Shown here: positions 7,421-10,572 of the stretch, in pieces
Layout: each line of letters begins with the position of its first letter
Position numbering within the stretch: position 1 is the stretch's first letter
Assembly (NCBI GenBank): GCA_020425885.1
Contig: JAGQRA010000932.1
Coordinates: 1-10,572 of the forward strand
Direction of reading: 5' to 3'
Source of the DNA: Planctomycetota bacterium
GTDB lineage: Bacteria; Planctomycetota; UBA1135; UBA2386
Length of the DNA: 10,572 nt
The notes under the pieces: model-generated
Databases searched by the model: none
What the model saw: only the letters and a program-made list of their open reading frames with translations
Told to the model about the DNA's origin: nothing
Program-made: the position numbers and the translations under genes

Positions 7421-8772
7421 TGGGTCGCCTCCAGTGCGTGTGCGTCACCTCCGGCCGCGGCGCGAGCCTCGATCTCGGCGCGCCGCAGCAGCCGCCGCGC
7501 CGCTTCGGGCCAGTCGCGACGCAGGCCGCGGAACGGCGACATCGCGGCGCAGACCAGGGCACAGGCGTTCCACCATGCGAGTTCGGCCTGAACCGGCAAC
7601 CGCCGGCGCTGCCGATACTCGACGAGGAAACGGTCGGCGACGGCCTCGCCGTTGTCGGCGTCGGCGGAGAGGCAGTGCGCCAGCATCGCCGCCAGGTCGA
7701 AGGCGGCCGGGGCGATGCAGCTGCGATCGAAGTCGCAGAGCCCGGCGGTGTCGCTGCCGGGGCGCAGCAGCACCTGGCCCGGATGCATGTCGCCGTGCGC
7801 GAGCACCGGCTCCGCGGCCGGCGGCACCGTGCGGGCAAGTCGGTCGGCGATGCGATGTGCCGCGCTGCCGAGCTCGGCGCCGAGTGCGTCGAGGTCCTCG
7901 ACGGCCCTGAACACGCGATCGAGTTCGGCCAACGGCCCATGGCCAGGCAACTGCGTCGGCAGCTCGGCGTCGTGCAGCCTCGCCAGCGTGGCCGCCGCCG
8001 CGGCCGCCGCGTCGGGCTGCGACCGCGACGAGAACGGCAGCCACGCCTCGCCGTCGACGTGGCTCTCGAGCAACAGGCGTTCGTGGGCGCTGCCGAGCAT
8101 CGTCGGGCAAGGCACGCCGGCCGCGGCCGCGGCGACGGTCGCGATCCGGGTCCGGCTGGCGTGCGGTTCGGAGTGGCAGCGGATCCACAGCGAGACGCGC
8201 TGCAGCTCGCGGTCGTCGCTGCCGACGAGACCGAGGTCCCAGTGCAGGACGGCGCGGCGCTCCGGCTTGTAGCGGACGATGTCGTGCCGGCTCCTGCTCT
8301 TGCTGATGCGCAGGCCAGCGGGGATCAGCTGCGGGCAATGGGTCTGCACCAGGTTGCGGATCCTGGTCGTGCGCACGAGCCGACGCAGGTCGCGCAGCTC
8401 GCGATCGATCGGGAACGCCAGCAGCAGGAGATCGACTTCGGGGAGATAGCGGACGCCGCGGAGACCGCGGTGTCGTTCTTCGGTGCGTTGCCGCAGGCGC
8501 TCGGCCTCGTTGGCGAGCCGCTCTGGCGCCGCGGTCCGCGCCGTGACGTAGGTCGACATGACGCCGTCCTCGCCGTCGAGCGTGGCCCGGAACCCGAGCA
8601 GCGAACCGTCGCGGTCCTTCCAACGCACGTAGTCGGGGCGCAGCTCGACGACCCGGGCACCGGCGGCGAGCCGACCCTGCACCAGACCGAGCATGGTGTC
8701 GAGTTCGAGGCCACGCAGGAAGCCGAGGTCGCGGGCCGACTCGGGCGGCGGGCAGATGCGGGAGTCGCTCAC
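7417..8772 (-). CDS. APH-fold small-molecule kinase (long form)
   Basis: 451 residues. Residues about 150-440 form an APH-type kinase: VRYKPERRAVLHW (166-178), a hinge LESHVDGE (235-242), catalytic loop AHGDMHPGQVLL with Asp328, and CDFDRS with Asp347 and Asp349. Gln333 replaces the usual Asn. The strand that carries the nucleotide-binding Lys reads SLWIRCH, so Arg198 appears to stand where the shorter kinase has Lys117. An N-terminal region of about 150 residues (GLELDTMLGLVQGRL onward) has no close counterpart in small APH enzymes; it may be a substrate-specificity or degenerate N-lobe extension. The GTG start at 8770-8772 overlaps the exporter's TGA and follows a GGGAGG site by 6 bases. 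The substrate is unknown. It could be an active kinase with altered nucleotide contacts or a partner of the shorter kinase. Confidence 0.85.
   Translation of the reverse strand: MSDSRICPPPESARDLGFLRGLELDTMLGLVQGRLAAGARVVELRPDYVRWKDRDGSLLGFRATLDGEDGVMSTYVTARTAAPERLANEAERLRQRTEERHRGLRGVRYLPEVDLLLLAFPIDRELRDLRRLVRTTRIRNLVQTHCPQLIPAGLRISKSRSRHDIVRYKPERRAVLHWDLGLVGSDDRELQRVSLWIRCHSEPHASRTRIATVAAAAAGVPCPTMLGSAHERLLLESHVDGEAWLPFSSRSQPDAAAAAAATLARLHDAELPTQLPGHGPLAELDRVFRAVEDLDALGAELGSAAHRIADRLARTVPPAAEPVLAHGDMHPGQVLLRPGSDTAGLCDFDRSCIAPAAFDLAAMLAHCLSADADNGEAVADRFLVEYRQRRRLPVQAELAWWNACALVCAAMSPFRGLRRDWPEAARRLLRRAEIEARAAAGGDAHALEATQ
7428..7432 (-). promoter_or_regulatory. Shine-Dalgarno site for the short kinase
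   Basis: GGAGG on the minus strand, 7 bases before the GTG at 7418-7420. It lies inside the last codons of the long kinase gene and confirms the GTG start and reinitiation at the GTGA overlap. Confidence 0.75.
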
Positions 8773-10538
8773 GCGATGCCTCCCGGCGTCATCTCGCGCA
8801 GCACCCGGCCGCCGTCCACGGTCGCGACCCTGCCGTCCTGCAGCCGGACGACGGCATCGACCGCCGCCAACACCCGCGGGTTGTGGGTGATGACGATCAC
8901 GGTGCGCCCGCGCAGGTGGGCGAGCACGCGATCGCAGAGGTTGGCCTCGGCGAGGAAGTCGAGTCCGGTGGTCGGCTCGTCGAAGACGAAGACCGCAGCG
9001 TCGCGCAGCAGCGCCCGGGCGAGCGCGATGCGCTGGCGCTCGCCGCCTGACAGCTCCGCGCCGCGTTCGCCGACGCGGGTGTCGAGTCCGTGCGGCAGGC
9101 GTTCGGCGAACGCGGTGACACCGGCGAGGTCGGCGGCGGCGGCGACGTCGGCGTCGCTGGCGTCGAGGCCGCCGAACTGCACGTTCTCGCGCAGCGTGCC
9201 GTCGAACAGGATCGTCTCCTGGAAGACGTAGGCGAGGTGGCCGCGCAGCTCGACCGGGTCGAAGCGACGGATGTCGACGCCGTCGAGCAGCACGCTGCCG
9301 TCGGTGGGCTCGCGCAGTCGTGGCAGCAGCGTCGCCAGCGTGGTCTTGCCGGCGCCATTGCCGCCGACGAGGGCGATGTGGCTGCCGGGCCGCAGGTGCA
9401 GGTCGACGCCGCGCAGCACGTCGCGGCCGTCGGCGTGACGGAAGTGCACGCCGCGGAACTCGACCTCGCCGCGCACCGCCGGCATGCGTACCGGGTCCTT
9501 CGGTGCGACGAGGTCCGGCGTCGCGTCGAGCAACTCGAGTACGCGTTCACCGGCGGCGCCGGCCTTGACCATTGCGGCGCTGCGGCCGAGGCCCTTGCGG
9601 ATCGGACGGTAGAAGGAGCGCGCATAGGACAGCATCACCAGCAGCTCGCCGGGATCGAGGATACCGGCCTGCACGCGCCCGACACCGAGCCACAGCACGA
9701 AGGCAGTGCCGAGCGCCAGGGCGATGTCGGAGGTCATGCCGAGGTGACCTTCGAGCCGGGTCGCCTTGAGGCCGGCGCGGGCGCTGCGGCGGTTCTGTTT
9801 GGCGAACGAACCTGCGGCGACCTGTTCGAGGCCGTAGGTCTGCACCACTGGCACCGCGGCCAGGGTCTCGTGTGCCGAGGCCGCCAGCTCGCCTTCCTTG
9901 CGCCGCTGCTTGCGGGCGGCGGCGCGCAGCCGCACCGAGAACAGCGCCAGCAGCACGGCGATCACCGGCAGCACCGCGGTCGCCGCCAACGCCAGACGCC
10001 AGTCGAGCAGCGCCATCACCGCCAGCGTGCCCGACACCAGCAGGCCCTCGCGGCCGAGCGCGAACAGGCCCTCGACGAGCAGCATGCGCAGGCTCATGGC
10101 GTCGCCGCTGAGCCGCACCAGCAGATCGCCGGCGCGATGCCGCTCGTAGAAGGTCAGCGACTGCCGCATCACCGACTCGAGCGCGGCGAGGCGCACCTTG
10201 CCGACGGCGCGCTGACCGGCGTCTGCCAGCCAGACCTCGCGGAAGAAGTTGGCGATGCCGCCGACAGCGGCGAGCACGATCGTCGCCGCGACCGCGAGCC
10301 ACAGCAGCTTGCCGGTCTCGCCGTTCCAGGCATCGGGTAGCAGCGCCCAGTCGTTGCCGAGCAGCACCTGATCGATGACGACCTTGATCGGCCAGGGCTT
10401 GAGCACCTCGACGGCGACGATCACCAGGGTCAGCAGGCCGGCGAAGAACAGCTGTCGCCGGTGCGGGCGCAGGTACGGCAGCAGCCGCGTCCAGACGTGC
10501 AGCGCCGACCTGATCCGTTGCCGCAGCGGCCTAGCCAC
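8769..10538 (-). CDS. One-piece ABC exporter (membrane domain + ATPase)
   Basis: 589 residues from a GTG at 10536-10538. A longer frame opens at an ATG at 10563-10565, but GGAGG lies 6 bases before the GTG and the neighbouring gene ends at 10531, so I choose the GTG. Residues about 25-310 are a six-helix exporter domain, with the typical motif YERHRAGDLLVRLSGDA after the second helix. The ATPase domain is complete: Walker A GGNGAGKTT (392-400, Lys398), Q-loop Gln440 in YVFQET, signature LSGGERQ (496-502), Walker B FVFDEP (Asp520, Glu521), switch His552. Length and layout match MsbA/ABCB-type half-transporters, which work as dimers at the inner membrane and export lipids, glycolipids, glycans or peptides. 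No peptidase domain is present, so bacteriocin export is unlikely. Coupling to two kinases and an AlgE-like barrel suggests a glycan or glycolipid cargo (inference). It may form a homodimer or pair with an exporter encoded outside the window. Confidence 0.93.
   Translation of the reverse strand: MARPLRQRIRSALHVWTRLLPYLRPHRRQLFFAGLLTLVIVAVEVLKPWPIKVVIDQVLLGNDWALLPDAWNGETGKLLWLAVAATIVLAAVGGIANFFREVWLADAGQRAVGKVRLAALESVMRQSLTFYERHRAGDLLVRLSGDAMSLRMLLVEGLFALGREGLLVSGTLAVMALLDWRLALAATAVLPVIAVLLALFSVRLRAAARKQRRKEGELAASAHETLAAVPVVQTYGLEQVAAGSFAKQNRRSARAGLKATRLEGHLGMTSDIALALGTAFVLWLGVGRVQAGILDPGELLVMLSYARSFYRPIRKGLGRSAAMVKAGAAGERVLELLDATPDLVAPKDPVRMPAVRGEVEFRGVHFRHADGRDVLRGVDLHLRPGSHIALVGGNGAGKTTLATLLPRLREPTDGSVLLDGVDIRRFDPVELRGHLAYVFQETILFDGTLRENVQFGGLDASDADVAAAADLAGVTAFAERLPHGLDTRVGERGAELSGGERQRIALARALLRDAAVFVFDEPTTGLDFLAEANLCDRVLAHLRGRTVIVITHNPRVLAAVDAVVRLQDGRVATVDGGRVLREMTPGGIA
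8779..8784 (-). promoter_or_regulatory. Shine-Dalgarno site for the long kinase
   Basis: GGGAGG on the minus strand, 6 bases before the GTG at 8770-8772, within the end of the exporter gene. It fixes the start of the long kinase. Confidence 0.78.
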
Positions 10539-10572
10539 GGGCGGCCTCCACGGTGGCGACGCCATCGGCGAC
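10531..10572 (-). CDS. C-terminal tail of an upstream gene (partial)
   Basis: From the right edge a minus-strand frame different from that of the exporter reads 13 codons (VADGVATVEAARG) and stops at TAG 10531-10533. The stop overlaps the exporter's GTG by 8 bases, the tight packing seen between the other genes here. This suggests that the operon continues to the right. Too little is visible to name the product. The call depends on the exporter starting at 10538 and could be wrong if it starts at the ATG 10565. Confidence 0.45.
   Translation of the reverse strand, partial: VADGVATVEAARG
10545..10549 (-). promoter_or_regulatory. Shine-Dalgarno site for the ABC exporter
   Basis: GGAGG on the minus strand, 6 bases before the GTG at 10536-10538. 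It would lie inside the gene if the ATG at 10563-10565 were used, so it decides in favour of the GTG start. Confidence 0.7.

Noticed and set aside
6353..8772. Antibiotic-resistance genes (aminoglycoside phosphotransferases)
   Set aside because: The fold is the same, but the catalytic loops have Gln for Asn, the sequences do not resemble known resistance enzymes, and the tight coupling to an exporter and an outer-membrane barrel argues for a housekeeping or envelope role.
7399..9231. Long plus-strand open frame (610 codons)
   Set aside because: It is antisense to the long kinase and the ATPase part of the exporter, both of which carry complete motifs on the minus strand. Its Ser/Arg/Pro-rich tail is the usual shadow of an ABC ATPase.
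8769..10538. Bacteriocin or type I secretion exporter
   Set aside because: There is no N-terminal peptidase or peptidase-like domain, no membrane-fusion protein gene nearby and no small precursor peptide gene visible in the window.

Overview
The window is a GC-rich bacterial stretch in which every gene I accept reads on the minus strand, so transcription runs from the right edge to the left. The organism is a diderm (outer-membrane barrel, lipoproteins, Sec signal peptides). The long secreted proteins built of carboxypeptidase-regulatory-like repeats and beta-helices resemble those of Planctomycetota (or Myxococcota/Acidobacteriota). This placement rests on protein style only; there is no rRNA or other marker gene here. 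No tRNA, rRNA, CRISPR array, insertion sequence or phage gene is visible.

Right to left: (1) 10531-10572, the last 13 codons of a gene that lies outside the window. (2) 8769-10538, a one-piece ABC exporter (membrane domain plus ATPase). (3) 7417-8772 and (4) 6353-7420, two different kinases of the aminoglycoside-phosphotransferase fold. (5) 4623-6356, an AlgE/alginate-export-type outer-membrane barrel with an N-terminal two-domain head and a possible lipobox. Genes 2-5 are stitched together by three identical 4-base GTGA overlaps, and gene 2 overlaps the tail of gene 1 by 8 bases, so they form one translationally coupled unit. Nine bases later comes (6) 2352-4613, a lipoprotein with a right-handed beta-helix and a C-terminal SbsA-type Ig-like domain. 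Nineteen bases further is (7) 617-2332, a secreted protein of five carboxypeptidase-regulatory-like repeats. After a 197-base gap with a possible hairpin terminator and a weak promoter-like hexamer comes (8) 1-419, a secreted TPR protein cut by the left edge.

Working model (inference): the cluster makes and exports a surface glycan or glycolipid. The ABC exporter would move a lipid-linked or oligosaccharide substrate across the inner membrane, the two kinases would phosphorylate a sugar or lipid headgroup, and the AlgE-like barrel would provide an outer-membrane exit. The beta-helix lipoprotein and TPR protein recall AlgG (beta-helix) and AlgK (TPR) of alginate secretion. The glycosyltransferases or polymerase needed for such a system would have to lie to the right of the window. 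I corrected two starts relative to the longest open frames (ABC exporter and AlgE-like barrel) using overlaps and, for the exporter, a Shine-Dalgarno site.
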